Positions 1 to 5,365 of a DNA stretch of 5,365 nt are shown piece by piece. Position 1 is the first letter of the stretch. The number at the start of each line of letters is the position of its first letter. Source of the DNA: an uncultured Clostridia bacterium (GTDB taxonomy: Bacteria; Bacillota; Clostridia; Oscillospirales; Acutalibacteraceae); contig CAMHOI010000073.1 of the NCBI GenBank assembly GCA_946186725.1, positions 1-5,365 on the forward strand, read 5' to 3'. A program made the translations under genes and the position numbers. The notes below the pieces were generated by a model. The model did not search any database. It saw only the letters and a program-made list of their open reading frames with translations, and was not told the origin of the DNA.

Positions 1-102
1 TTCGTCACCGACACCGACAGCAACTTCTACTACAACGAGACCTACCTGCAGCACAATAACACCATCAACCGCCTCATCGCCGCCGGCAAGTGGGGCGAAT
101 GA
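1..102 (+). CDS. mltG: C-terminal tail of a probable endolytic transglycosylase MltG (5' truncated by window edge)
   Basis: Reading from base 1, 33 codons run to a TGA at 100-102. The tail FVTDTDSNFYYNETYLQHNN, followed by a segment ending AAGKWGE, resembles the C-terminal end of the MltG/YceG family. In that family a 'YYFV.D..G...F..T..EHN.N' pattern closes the catalytic domain, and clostridial members often end in a short Lys/Trp-containing tail. MltG is an inner-membrane lytic transglycosylase that cleaves nascent peptidoglycan strands and so limits glycan length. Only the tail is visible: the catalytic glutamate, the LysM-like region and the membrane anchor lie upstream, so the assignment rests on pattern memory over about 20 residues. 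The stop overlaps the start of the next gene (ATGA), implying one transcript and coupled translation. If the family call is wrong, it is still a real coding end, because its GC-rich codon use matches the downstream gene. Confidence 0.6.
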   Translation, partial: FVTDTDSNFYYNETYLQHNNTINRLIAAGKWGE

Positions 103-1454
103 GCGTGAAAAAGAACGACGACGTGACCCTGACCGTCACCGGCGTGACCGCCGAGGGCGCGGGCGTCGGCCGGGTGGACGGCATGGCCGTCTTCGTCCCC
201 GCCGCCGCCCCGGGCGACGTCGTTGCGGCGCACATCATCAAGGTGACCGCCTCCTACGCCGTGGGCAAGCTCACCCGCGTGCTCACCCCTTCGCCCGACC
301 GTGTGGCGCCCGACTGCCCCGCCTTCGGCAAATGCGGCGGCTGCGTCTGGCGCCACCTCGACTTTGCCGCCGAGGGCCGGCTCAAGGCCGCCCGCATCGA
401 GGACTGCCTGCGCCGCATCGGCGGGCTGGACGTGACCCTCTCGGGCTTCGAGCAGGGCGCGCCGGACGGCTACCGCAACAAGGCCCAGTATCCCGTCGCC
501 GCGGGGGAGGACGGCGGTCTGCGCTTCGGCTTCTACGCTCCGCGCAGCCATCGCCTCGTGGAGGCGCCCGACTGCCGCCTCCAGCCCCCCGCGTTTGAGC
601 GGGCGCTCGCCGCCGTGGACGGCTACGCGCGTGAGACCGGGCTGACCGCCTACGACGAGGCGACCCGCCAGGGACTGCTTCGCCACGTCTATTTGCGCCA
701 AAGCAGCGCGGGCCGGGTCATGGTCTGCCTCGTGTGCAACGGCGCCGCCCTGCCCGCTCCCGAGCGGCTGATCGCCCGTCTGCGGGAGGCGCTGGGGGAC
801 GCCCTCGCCACCGTCGTGCTCAACGTCAATACCGCCGACACCAACGTCGTGCTATCAGGCGACTGCCGCACCCTCTGGGGCGACGGTCGTCTGACCGATA
901 CGCTGGCGGGGGTCAGGGTCTCCCTGAGCCCGCTGTCCTTTTACCAGGTCAATCATGAGATGGCCGAGCGGCTCTACGCCTGCGCCGCCGCGCTGGCGGG
1001 CAGGGGAGAGACCCTGCTCGATCTCTATTGCGGCGCCGGGACCATCGGGCTGTCCATGGCCGACCGGTTCACCCGCGTCGTCGGGGTGGAGATCGTCCCC
1101 GCCGCCGTCGAGGACGCCCGCGCCAACGCCGCGCGCAACGGGATCGGCAGCGCCCGGTTCCTCTGTGCCGACGCCGCGCAGGCCGCCGCCCGGCTGGAGC
1201 AGGAGGGCCTGCGTCCCGACGTCGTGGTGGTCGACCCGCCTCGCAAGGGGCTCGGCGAGGGCCTGCCCGCCCTGATCGCGGAGCGGATGCGGCCCGAAAG
1301 GATCGTCTACGTCTCCTGCGACCCCGCCACCCTCGCCCGCGACCTCGCCGTATTCGCGTCCCGCGGCTACACCGTGAGCGAAGCGCGCGGCTTCAACCTC
1401 TTCCCCCGCACCGCGCATGTGGAGACGGTCGTATTGATGTCTCGAGAGGGATAG
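99..1454 (+). CDS. rlmD: 23S rRNA (uracil-C5)-methyltransferase, RlmD/RumA (TrmA) family
   Basis: This 451-residue protein has the full architecture of SAM-dependent RNA m5U methyltransferases, at the usual family length. An N-terminal TRAM domain (about residues 5-62) binds RNA. Four cysteines in the RumA spacing, C73, C79, C82 and C159, should hold a [4Fe-4S] cluster. SFYQVN is at 280-285, the SAM-binding LDLYCGAGTIG at 307-317 and DPPRKG at 379-384. The catalytic nucleophile is C407 in YVSCDP, and E442 in HVET is the probable general base. E. coli RlmD makes m5U1939 of 23S rRNA, while some Gram-positive relatives (RlmCD) modify both U747 and U1939; sequence alone does not separate these. 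I chose ATG at 99 because it forms an ATGA overlap with the upstream stop; a GTG at 90 would add only three residues. No strong Shine-Dalgarno is present, consistent with coupled translation. It ends in TAG at 1452-1454. Confidence 0.93.
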   Translation: MSVKKNDDVTLTVTGVTAEGAGVGRVDGMAVFVPAAAPGDVVAAHIIKVTASYAVGKLTRVLTPSPDRVAPDCPAFGKCGGCVWRHLDFAAEGRLKAARIEDCLRRIGGLDVTLSGFEQGAPDGYRNKAQYPVAAGEDGGLRFGFYAPRSHRLVEAPDCRLQPPAFERALAAVDGYARETGLTAYDEATRQGLLRHVYLRQSSAGRVMVCLVCNGAALPAPERLIARLREALGDALATVVLNVNTADTNVVLSGDCRTLWGDGRLTDTLAGVRVSLSPLSFYQVNHEMAERLYACAAALAGRGETLLDLYCGAGTIGLSMADRFTRVVGVEIVPAAVEDARANAARNGIGSARFLCADAAQAAARLEQEGLRPDVVVVDPPRKGLGEGLPALIAERMRPERIVYVSCDPATLARDLAVFASRGYTVSEARGFNLFPRTAHVETVVLMSREG

Positions 1455-1491
1455 ACTGTACAAGTTGGTTGATAATCTGTTCAAAGAAAGA

Positions 1492-1496
1492 GAGGG
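1492..1496 (+). promoter_or_regulatory. Ribosome-binding site (GAGGG) deciding the start of the 390-residue gene
   Basis: GAGGG lies seven bases before ATG 1504. This favours that ATG over the in-frame TTG at 1465, which has no purine-rich site before it and would add 13 residues. The protein beginning MGWFFSNLHI then starts directly with a beta-strand-like segment. Confidence 0.7.
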
Positions 1497-1503
1497 CAAA
1501 AGA

Positions 1504-2676
1504 ATGGGTTGGTTTTTCTCAAATCTTCATATTTGCAAAACAGCGGTAGTCGATGCGGACGCTTTGCAGTCTGATCTGAAAGAGATACTGAACGCAAAAG
1601 GGTATGTGCAGAAGTATGAACCGGATGAAGCAGATTTGTCGCTTTCCATTTATGATGCGGGCGGGAAATGGGTTTCTGTTTGTTCAGACGGGCTTGATTT
1701 CTATACCGATGAGGCGATCCGAGATATTTGCAACCCGCTTTCAGAAAGATTATCCGCTGACGTATTGACGGTTTCCTGCTTCGACAGCGACTGTCTGCTG
1801 TTAAACCGCATTAACAGAAAGAAGGACATAGTTGCCTGGGCAAAATTCGGGAGTTATCCCGGACTTAAAATGCGTTCGACGCCGGCAAGGTGGAAAGATA
1901 TTGTTACTGATATTGCACAATGGAAATCTGCCTTTACACAGAAATACGATTTTGCAGAGGATGCCTTAGAGGCAATTGAGCCGCTGTTGGGCCTTGAACC
2001 GAATCAGGGAACGTTTTGTGATGAACTCATCTCTGAACTATCCCAGCAGGAAGTACAAACCTTATATTTCAACCTTCCGGAATCGGCCGCAAAACCAGAG
2101 CCGCCAAAACTGTCCTTTGTAAGCCCCAGTTTAATGCCTTGTGAAATAGGAAAGGATCAATGCTACTTTGTGGTCAATACCGGAGGAAAAACGAAAGGTG
2201 TTGCGATTGCCTTTTCAGGCAGTTATGTTGAGCAAGAGGAACTCCGTTTTCGCGATGTTCGGTTGGAATATGCTCTCGACCGTTCTCCGAGAAAAACGAT
2301 CCCTCTTTCATTGGAGAAAAAGCAAACGCAAACCGGACAGTGGGTTTATTATGCAGAATTGCCCGAGTTTTCGATCAGAGAAGGTGTGAAAGAAGGGCTG
2401 TCTTGGAAAAGAAAAATGGATGAGGAATGGAAAAGAGAATTCGGTGTTCGTTTTACCCCCGAGGGCAATCCCAGAAAACTGCTGGACATCACAGTCCATT
2501 TTATCCCCTTGAAGAACCCGGAAGGACAATGCGGATGGTGCTCTTGGCATCAGTACGGAAGCAAACGGGCGTATATAGAAGAATACAACCGGTCTTGGAG
2601 TGAAACCATGCAAAAGCATCATCCAGTCGACGGTGTAAAATTACTTAACATCGACGACTATGATATTGATGAATGA
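1504..2676 (+). CDS. Soluble protein of unknown function, AT-richer than its neighbours
   Basis: A 390-residue complete ORF with a good ribosome-binding site; I cannot assign a function. There is no signal peptide or membrane segment, so it is probably cytoplasmic. The N-terminal half (about 1-165) looks like a compact alpha/beta domain, with WVSVCSDGLDF around 56-66 and CFDSDCLLLN around 92-101. A proline-rich stretch (about 191-202, including AAKPEPP) separates it from a C-terminal half (about 203-390) that is strand-rich and contains GQCGWCSWHQYG at 341-352. The C343-x-x-C346 pair there could bind metal or be redox active, but nothing around it looks like thioredoxin. The tail (about 383-390) is acidic. 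I loosely recall uncharacterised Firmicutes proteins with a similar 'M..FFSN.HI' opening, without a known role. Base composition (about 42-50% GC in sampled lines) and mixed A/T-ending codons differ strongly from both flanks, which suggests acquisition by transfer. An immunity-type or accessory protein is possible but unproven. Confidence 0.85.
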   Translation: MGWFFSNLHICKTAVVDADALQSDLKEILNAKGYVQKYEPDEADLSLSIYDAGGKWVSVCSDGLDFYTDEAIRDICNPLSERLSADVLTVSCFDSDCLLLNRINRKKDIVAWAKFGSYPGLKMRSTPARWKDIVTDIAQWKSAFTQKYDFAEDALEAIEPLLGLEPNQGTFCDELISELSQQEVQTLYFNLPESAAKPEPPKLSFVSPSLMPCEIGKDQCYFVVNTGGKTKGVAIAFSGSYVEQEELRFRDVRLEYALDRSPRKTIPLSLEKKQTQTGQWVYYAELPEFSIREGVKEGLSWKRKMDEEWKREFGVRFTPEGNPRKLLDITVHFIPLKNPEGQCGWCSWHQYGSKRAYIEEYNRSWSETMQKHHPVDGVKLLNIDDYDIDE

Positions 2677-2878
2677 CCTGCGGTGCTGAAACATCCGCGG
2701 TGTTGTCTCAACATGACCCTTCTGCGGCATGGGCTTTTTGAGCACAGCCGAGGATCCGGATTCAAATCATCGATCCCGTCCCAAGGCATTGCGAAGCCGT
2801 CGCGTCCCTGACTCGGCCGTGAGAGGCGCCGCGCGGGACGACGCATCCCTCCCCTCGGGAGGAGAAAGGAGGCCGGCC
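2677..2878 (+). other. Intergenic gap at the return from AT-richer to GC-rich sequence
   Basis: These 202 bases hold no gene I can support. A weak 6-bp hairpin (2678-2683 with 2695-2700, one G-T pair, 11-base loop) begins one base after the preceding stop. It is followed at once by a second small hairpin, TGTTG-TCT-CAACA (2701-2713). Neither is followed by a T-run, so neither is a clear terminator; the only T-run, CTTTTT at 2734-2739, lacks an adjacent strong stem. A longer CGTCCC/GGGACG inverted repeat (2803-2808 with 2835-2840) has a 26-base GC-rich loop. The promoter for the downstream pair probably lies here, but I cannot pick out convincing -35/-10 boxes. The frame of the downstream small gene stays open back to an ATG at 2729, but that stretch is Arg/Ser/Pro-rich with no protein-like pattern and its ATG lacks a ribosome-binding site. 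Confidence 0.5.
2865..2872 (+). promoter_or_regulatory. Strong ribosome-binding site (AAAGGAGG) for the small membrane protein
   Basis: AAAGGAGG sits six bases before GTG 2879, near-perfect complementarity to the 16S rRNA tail at ideal spacing. It fixes the start at the GTG rather than at ATG 2729, 50 codons upstream. Confidence 0.85.
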
Positions 2879-3109
2879 GTGTCCGATGACAAACGCGAGG
2901 AGCGGCTCGGCCGCGCCGTGGTCGGCGTGTCGTGGGTCGTTTATGCGGTCGTCTTTTTCCTCGCGGCGACGGGCGCCGCGCTCGCCCTGCTTTGGGCCTT
3001 CGAGGGGCCCCTCTGGCTCGCGCCCCTGATCGGCGCGGCCGCCTGGCTGATCTACCGCCTCGCTTGTTTTTTGTTCTGGAAGCTCGTCTTTTTCCTGACC
3101 CGAAAATAA
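2879..3109 (+). CDS. Small two-helix membrane protein of unknown function, upstream of the propeller sensor
   Basis: GTG start with a strong Shine-Dalgarno, 76 residues, TAA at 3107-3109. A charged, probably cytoplasmic N-terminus (SDDKREERLGR, residues 2-12) is followed by two long hydrophobic stretches. These are about 13-40 (VVGVSWVVYAVVFFLAATGA and onward) and about 45-73 (including LIGAAAWLIYRLACFLFWKL), separated by a short FEGPLW turn; the protein ends in TRK. This predicts a helical hairpin with both ends inside. Trp, Phe and Tyr are abundant near the membrane edges. No family is recognised. Only 23 bases separate it from the sensor start, with no terminator between, so the two are probably co-transcribed and it might assist the sensor's membrane function; that is inference. 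Its GC-rich codon use matches rlmD and the sensor, so it is native-looking. The assigned start removes a 50-residue non-protein-like extension. Confidence 0.75.
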   Translation: MSDDKREERLGRAVVGVSWVVYAVVFFLAATGAALALLWAFEGPLWLAPLIGAAAWLIYRLACFLFWKLVFFLTRK

Positions 3110-3117
3110 CGTCTGCC

Positions 3118-3124
3118 AAGGAGG
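3118..3124 (+). promoter_or_regulatory. Strong ribosome-binding site (AAGGAGG) for the sensor gene
   Basis: AAGGAGG lies eight bases before GTG 3133. It fixes the start of the sensor ahead of its signal peptide; the next in-frame ATG (3181) falls inside the hydrophobic core of that peptide. Confidence 0.85.
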
Positions 3125-3132
3125 TCTCCGCC

Positions 3133-3234
3133 GTGAACCATCCGTCCGCCGCCCCGGTGCTGCGTCGCATCCTGTCGCTGATGCTGCTGGGCTTGCTGGC
3201 GCTCCCGCTCGTGAACGCCCTCCCCGCCGCCGCC
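3133..3234 (+). other. Predicted Sec signal peptide of the sensor
   Basis: Encodes residues 1-34: a basic n-region containing R11-R12, a leucine-rich core (about 14-27, including LMLLGLLALPLV), and a cleavage region LPAAA before EEPLS. An A-x-A site predicts cutting after A34, which would place the propellers outside the cytoplasm. Confidence 0.75.
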
Positions 3235-5365
3235 GAGGAGCCGCTCTCCTACAACGCCTCCGGCAATCTCAACGGCGTTCCCTCCGTCGACCCCATCGCC
3301 AACCGCGAGGGCTTCTCCGCCGTGCTGTATGACAACACCAACGGCCTGCCCACCTCCGAGGCCAACGCCGTCGCCCATACGAGCGAGGGCTTCCTCTGGA
3401 TCGGCAGCTACGCCGGGCTGATCCGCTACGACGGCAACACCTTCGAGCGCATGGACTCCACCAACGGCATCACCAGCGTGACCTGCCTTTTCGTGGATGA
3501 TAAGGACCGCCTCTGGATCGGCACCAACGCCAACGGCGTCGCCGTCATGGAGCGGGGCGAGTTCCGCATCTGGGACAAGCGCGACGGGCTGGGCTCCTCC
3601 AGCGTGCGCGCCGTCACCCAGAATAAAAACGGCCTGATCTACGTCGGGACCACCGCGGGCGTCGCCGTCATCGACGGGGACATGGACCTGCGGACGCTCG
3701 ACGACGAGCGGCTCAACGACGCCTATATCCGCGACATCCGCGCGGGCTCGGACGGGCTGATCTACGGCCTGACCCAGGACGGGGATCTCTTCAGCCTGCG
3801 CGACCGCGCCGTCAAGACCTATCTCAGCAGCGAGGAGTGCAGCGTGAAGGGCGTCATCGGCCTCCTCCCCGACCCCTCCCGGGCGGGCTATCTGCACCTG
3901 GCCACCCAGGGCTCGCAGATCTTTTTGGGACGGCTGGAGGACAACTTCGCCGACATGGACACGCGGGACGTTTCCCCGCTGTCCTACGTCGAGCGGTTCG
4001 AGTTCATCGGCGGGCGGATCTGGATCTGCGCGGGCAACGGCGTCGGCGCCGTGGACGCGGAGGGCTTCCATCTGCTCGACAACGTTCCCATGAACAACTC
4101 CGTCGGGCACGTCATGACCGACTACGAGGGCAATCTCTGGTTCACCTCCACCCGCCAGGGCGTCATGAAGGTGGTGCCCAACCAGTTCACCGACGTGTTC
4201 GAGCAGTGCGGGCTGGAGCCCGCCGTGGTCAACGCCACCTGCCTGTACGGCGATCAGCTCTTCATGGCCACCGACTCCGGCCTGATCGTGACCGAAAACG
4301 GCAAGCGCGTCGAGCGCCTGCCCCTGACCAGGGCCGTCACCGCCTCGGGCCGGGACCTCGGCGCGAGCGACCTGCTGACCTTCCTGGACGGGGTGCGCAT
4401 CCGCTCCATCGTCCGGGACAGCCGCGGCCGGCTTTGGATCTCCACCTGGCGCACCCACGGTCTGCTGCGCTACGACCGGGGCGAGGTGCTGGCCTTCACC
4501 GTGGAGGACGGGCTCTTCAGCGACCGCACCCGTGTGGTCAGCGAGTGTGAGAACGGCGTCATCCTCGTGGCCAACACCGGCGGCGTCACTCTCATCGAGG
4601 GCGACCGCGTTGTCGGCAGCTACGGCGCCGGGGACGGCATCGTCAACACCGAGATCCTCACCGTCACCGAGGGCGAAAACGGGGATATCATCCTCGGCTC
4701 CGACGGCGGCGGCCTCTATATCATCAGCGAGCAGGGCACCCGCCACATCGGCGTGGACGAGGGGCTGGGCTCCGAGGTCGTCATGCGGGTCAAGCACGAC
4801 CCCGCGCACGATCTCTACTGGATCGTCACCACCAACTCCATCGCCTACATGGACGCCGATTACAAGGTGACCACCGTCACCAATTTTCCCTATCCCAACG
4901 ACTTCGACGTTTGCCTCAACAGCCGTGGTGACGTCTGGATCCTGGCGGGCAACGGCATCTACGTCGCCTCCGCCGACGCGCTGATGGCCAACGGGGAGAT
5001 CACCCCCGTCTTCTACAGCCGTGACAACGGGCTTTCCTGCATTTCCACCGCCAACTCCTACAGCGAGCTGACGGCAGACGGCGACCTCTACCTCGCGGGC
5101 ACGACGGGCGTCGTCAAGGTCAACATCGAGAAGCCCCTCGAAAGCGTCAACGACATCAAGGCGGCCGTCCCCTTCGTGGAGGCGGACGGGGAGCGGCTCT
5201 ATCCCGACGGGGAGGGCGCCTTCGTCGTTCCCTCCTCCACCAAGAAGCTGACCGTCTACAGCTTCGTGTTCAACTATTCCCTCATGAACCCCCGCGTCCG
5301 TTACCGGCTGGAGGGCTTCGACCCGGACGTTACCATCCTGTCCCGCAGCGAGCTTGCCCCCGTGG
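3133..5365 (+). CDS. Secreted or membrane-anchored double beta-propeller sensor with Y_Y_Y domain (3' truncated by window edge)
   Basis: From GTG 3133 the frame stays open to the window edge, giving 744 codons. Residues 1-34 form a signal peptide. Fourteen blade motifs of the two-component-regulator propeller (Reg_prop) type follow, each usually after an 'xDxxGxLW' turn. Examples are LWIG at 88, LWIGT at 127, IYVGT at 169, LWFTS at 335, LWIST at 434, IILGS at 519 and LYLAG at 652; the other seven begin near 210, 253, 296, 376, 476, 561 and 601. Fourteen blades fit two seven-bladed propellers. A Y_Y_Y domain starts around 699 and includes FNYSLMNPRVRYRLEGFD at 713-730. In this family the propellers sense an extracytoplasmic ligand and the Y_Y_Y domain links to a membrane helix and a cytoplasmic output. 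The output lies outside the window: Bacteroidetes relatives carry hybrid histidine kinases, while clostridial ones often carry GGDEF or HD-GYP (cyclic-di-GMP) domains, which I consider likelier here. The ligand is unknown. Confidence 0.9.
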   Translation, partial: MNHPSAAPVLRRILSLMLLGLLALPLVNALPAAAEEPLSYNASGNLNGVPSVDPIANREGFSAVLYDNTNGLPTSEANAVAHTSEGFLWIGSYAGLIRYDGNTFERMDSTNGITSVTCLFVDDKDRLWIGTNANGVAVMERGEFRIWDKRDGLGSSSVRAVTQNKNGLIYVGTTAGVAVIDGDMDLRTLDDERLNDAYIRDIRAGSDGLIYGLTQDGDLFSLRDRAVKTYLSSEECSVKGVIGLLPDPSRAGYLHLATQGSQIFLGRLEDNFADMDTRDVSPLSYVERFEFIGGRIWICAGNGVGAVDAEGFHLLDNVPMNNSVGHVMTDYEGNLWFTSTRQGVMKVVPNQFTDVFEQCGLEPAVVNATCLYGDQLFMATDSGLIVTENGKRVERLPLTRAVTASGRDLGASDLLTFLDGVRIRSIVRDSRGRLWISTWRTHGLLRYDRGEVLAFTVEDGLFSDRTRVVSECENGVILVANTGGVTLIEGDRVVGSYGAGDGIVNTEILTVTEGENGDIILGSDGGGLYIISEQGTRHIGVDEGLGSEVVMRVKHDPAHDLYWIVTTNSIAYMDADYKVTTVTNFPYPNDFDVCLNSRGDVWILAGNGIYVASADALMANGEITPVFYSRDNGLSCISTANSYSELTADGDLYLAGTTGVVKVNIEKPLESVNDIKAAVPFVEADGERLYPDGEGAFVVPSSTKKLTVYSFVFNYSLMNPRVRYRLEGFDPDVTILSRSELAPV
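5227..5364 (+). other. Start of the Y_Y_Y domain in the sensor
   Basis: Residues 699-744 (from VPSSTKKLTVYSF onward, then NYSLMNPRVRYRLEGFD) match the opening strands of a Y_Y_Y domain, including the typical 'Y.Y.LEGFD' signature. The closing part, usually containing 'YTNL..G.Y', is beyond the window. Its position directly after the second propeller matches the standard order in this receptor family. Confidence 0.8.

Noticed and set aside
341..352. Thinking of the CGWC motif of the unknown protein (residues 343-346, bases 2530-2541) as a thioredoxin active site
   Set aside because: It lies near the C-terminus in a strand-rich region, without the cis-proline and fold context of thioredoxins.
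1471..1476. A possible -10 box (GATAAT) before the 390-residue gene
   Set aside because: No -35-like hexamer lies at the right distance (1448-1453 is GGGATA) and it is not an extended -10. It is possible in an AT-rich leader but not strong enough to call.
855..1499. A 214-codon minus-strand frame opposite rlmD, and similar ones at 42-701 and 2658-3170
   Set aside because: The frames opposite rlmD are antisense shadows of a gene with complete catalytic motifs. The frame at 2658-3170 is Arg/Pro-rich and spans the end of one gene, an intergenic gap and another gene.
2734..2739. CTTTTT as the tail of an intrinsic terminator after the 390-residue gene
   Set aside because: No strong GC stem sits directly upstream of this T-run; the hairpins at 2678-2713 are too far away and are separated from it by unpaired sequence.
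2758..2783. A tRNA T-arm-like string (GGATTCAAATC) in the intergenic gap, suggesting a tRNA remnant or attachment site
   Set aside because: The flanking bases do not form a five-pair T stem, and no acceptor, anticodon or D arm can be built around it.
2729..2878. A 50-codon N-terminal extension of the small membrane protein from ATG 2729
   Set aside because: No ribosome-binding site precedes ATG 2729, the extension is Arg/Ser/Pro-rich without pattern, and a near-perfect site fixes the start at GTG 2879.
3052..4809. A 585-codon open frame on the minus strand, opposite the sensor gene
   Set aside because: It is a by-product of G/C-ending codon bias on the + strand. The + strand frame has a signal peptide, 14 blade motifs, a Y_Y_Y domain and a strong ribosome-binding site; the minus frame is a low-complexity mix of Val, Gly, Ala, Asp and His with no recognisable motif.

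Overview
The window reads as chromosome of a GC-rich, low-oxygen-adapted Firmicute, most likely a gut Clostridia of the Oscillospiraceae type (Oscillibacter/Flavonifractor/Intestinimonas-like). This placement is inferred from three things: strong AAGGAGG ribosome-binding sites, an MltG-type tail followed by a clostridial-style RlmD methyltransferase, and a large secreted propeller sensor of a kind I associate with that group. No marker gene fixes the species. Every gene I can support lies on the + strand.

Layout. Positions 1-102 are the last 33 codons of a gene whose tail looks like an endolytic murein transglycosylase (MltG/YceG). Its stop codon overlaps the ATG of a complete 23S rRNA uracil-C5 methyltransferase (rlmD, 99-1454) in an ATGA junction. 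From about 1455 the base composition drops sharply, from roughly 75% GC in a line sampled inside rlmD to roughly 42-50% GC in lines sampled at 1561, 1921 and 2461. This AT-richer block carries one complete 390-residue soluble protein of unknown function (1504-2676). After a 202-base gap the GC-rich style returns with a 76-residue two-helix membrane protein (2879-3109). A very large secreted or membrane-anchored sensor begins 23 bases later at 3133 and is still open at the window edge.

How the genes fit together. The first two genes are housekeeping (cell-wall synthesis and ribosome modification) and are translationally coupled. The last two are probably one operon: a small membrane protein plus a sensor with 14 recognisable beta-propeller blade motifs (two seven-bladed propellers) and the beginning of a Y_Y_Y domain. 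The sensor's output domain (HD-GYP, GGDEF or histidine kinase by family precedent) lies outside the window. The middle gene looks like an insertion between these two native blocks. I see no rRNA, tRNA, CRISPR array, insertion sequence or convincing intrinsic terminator.
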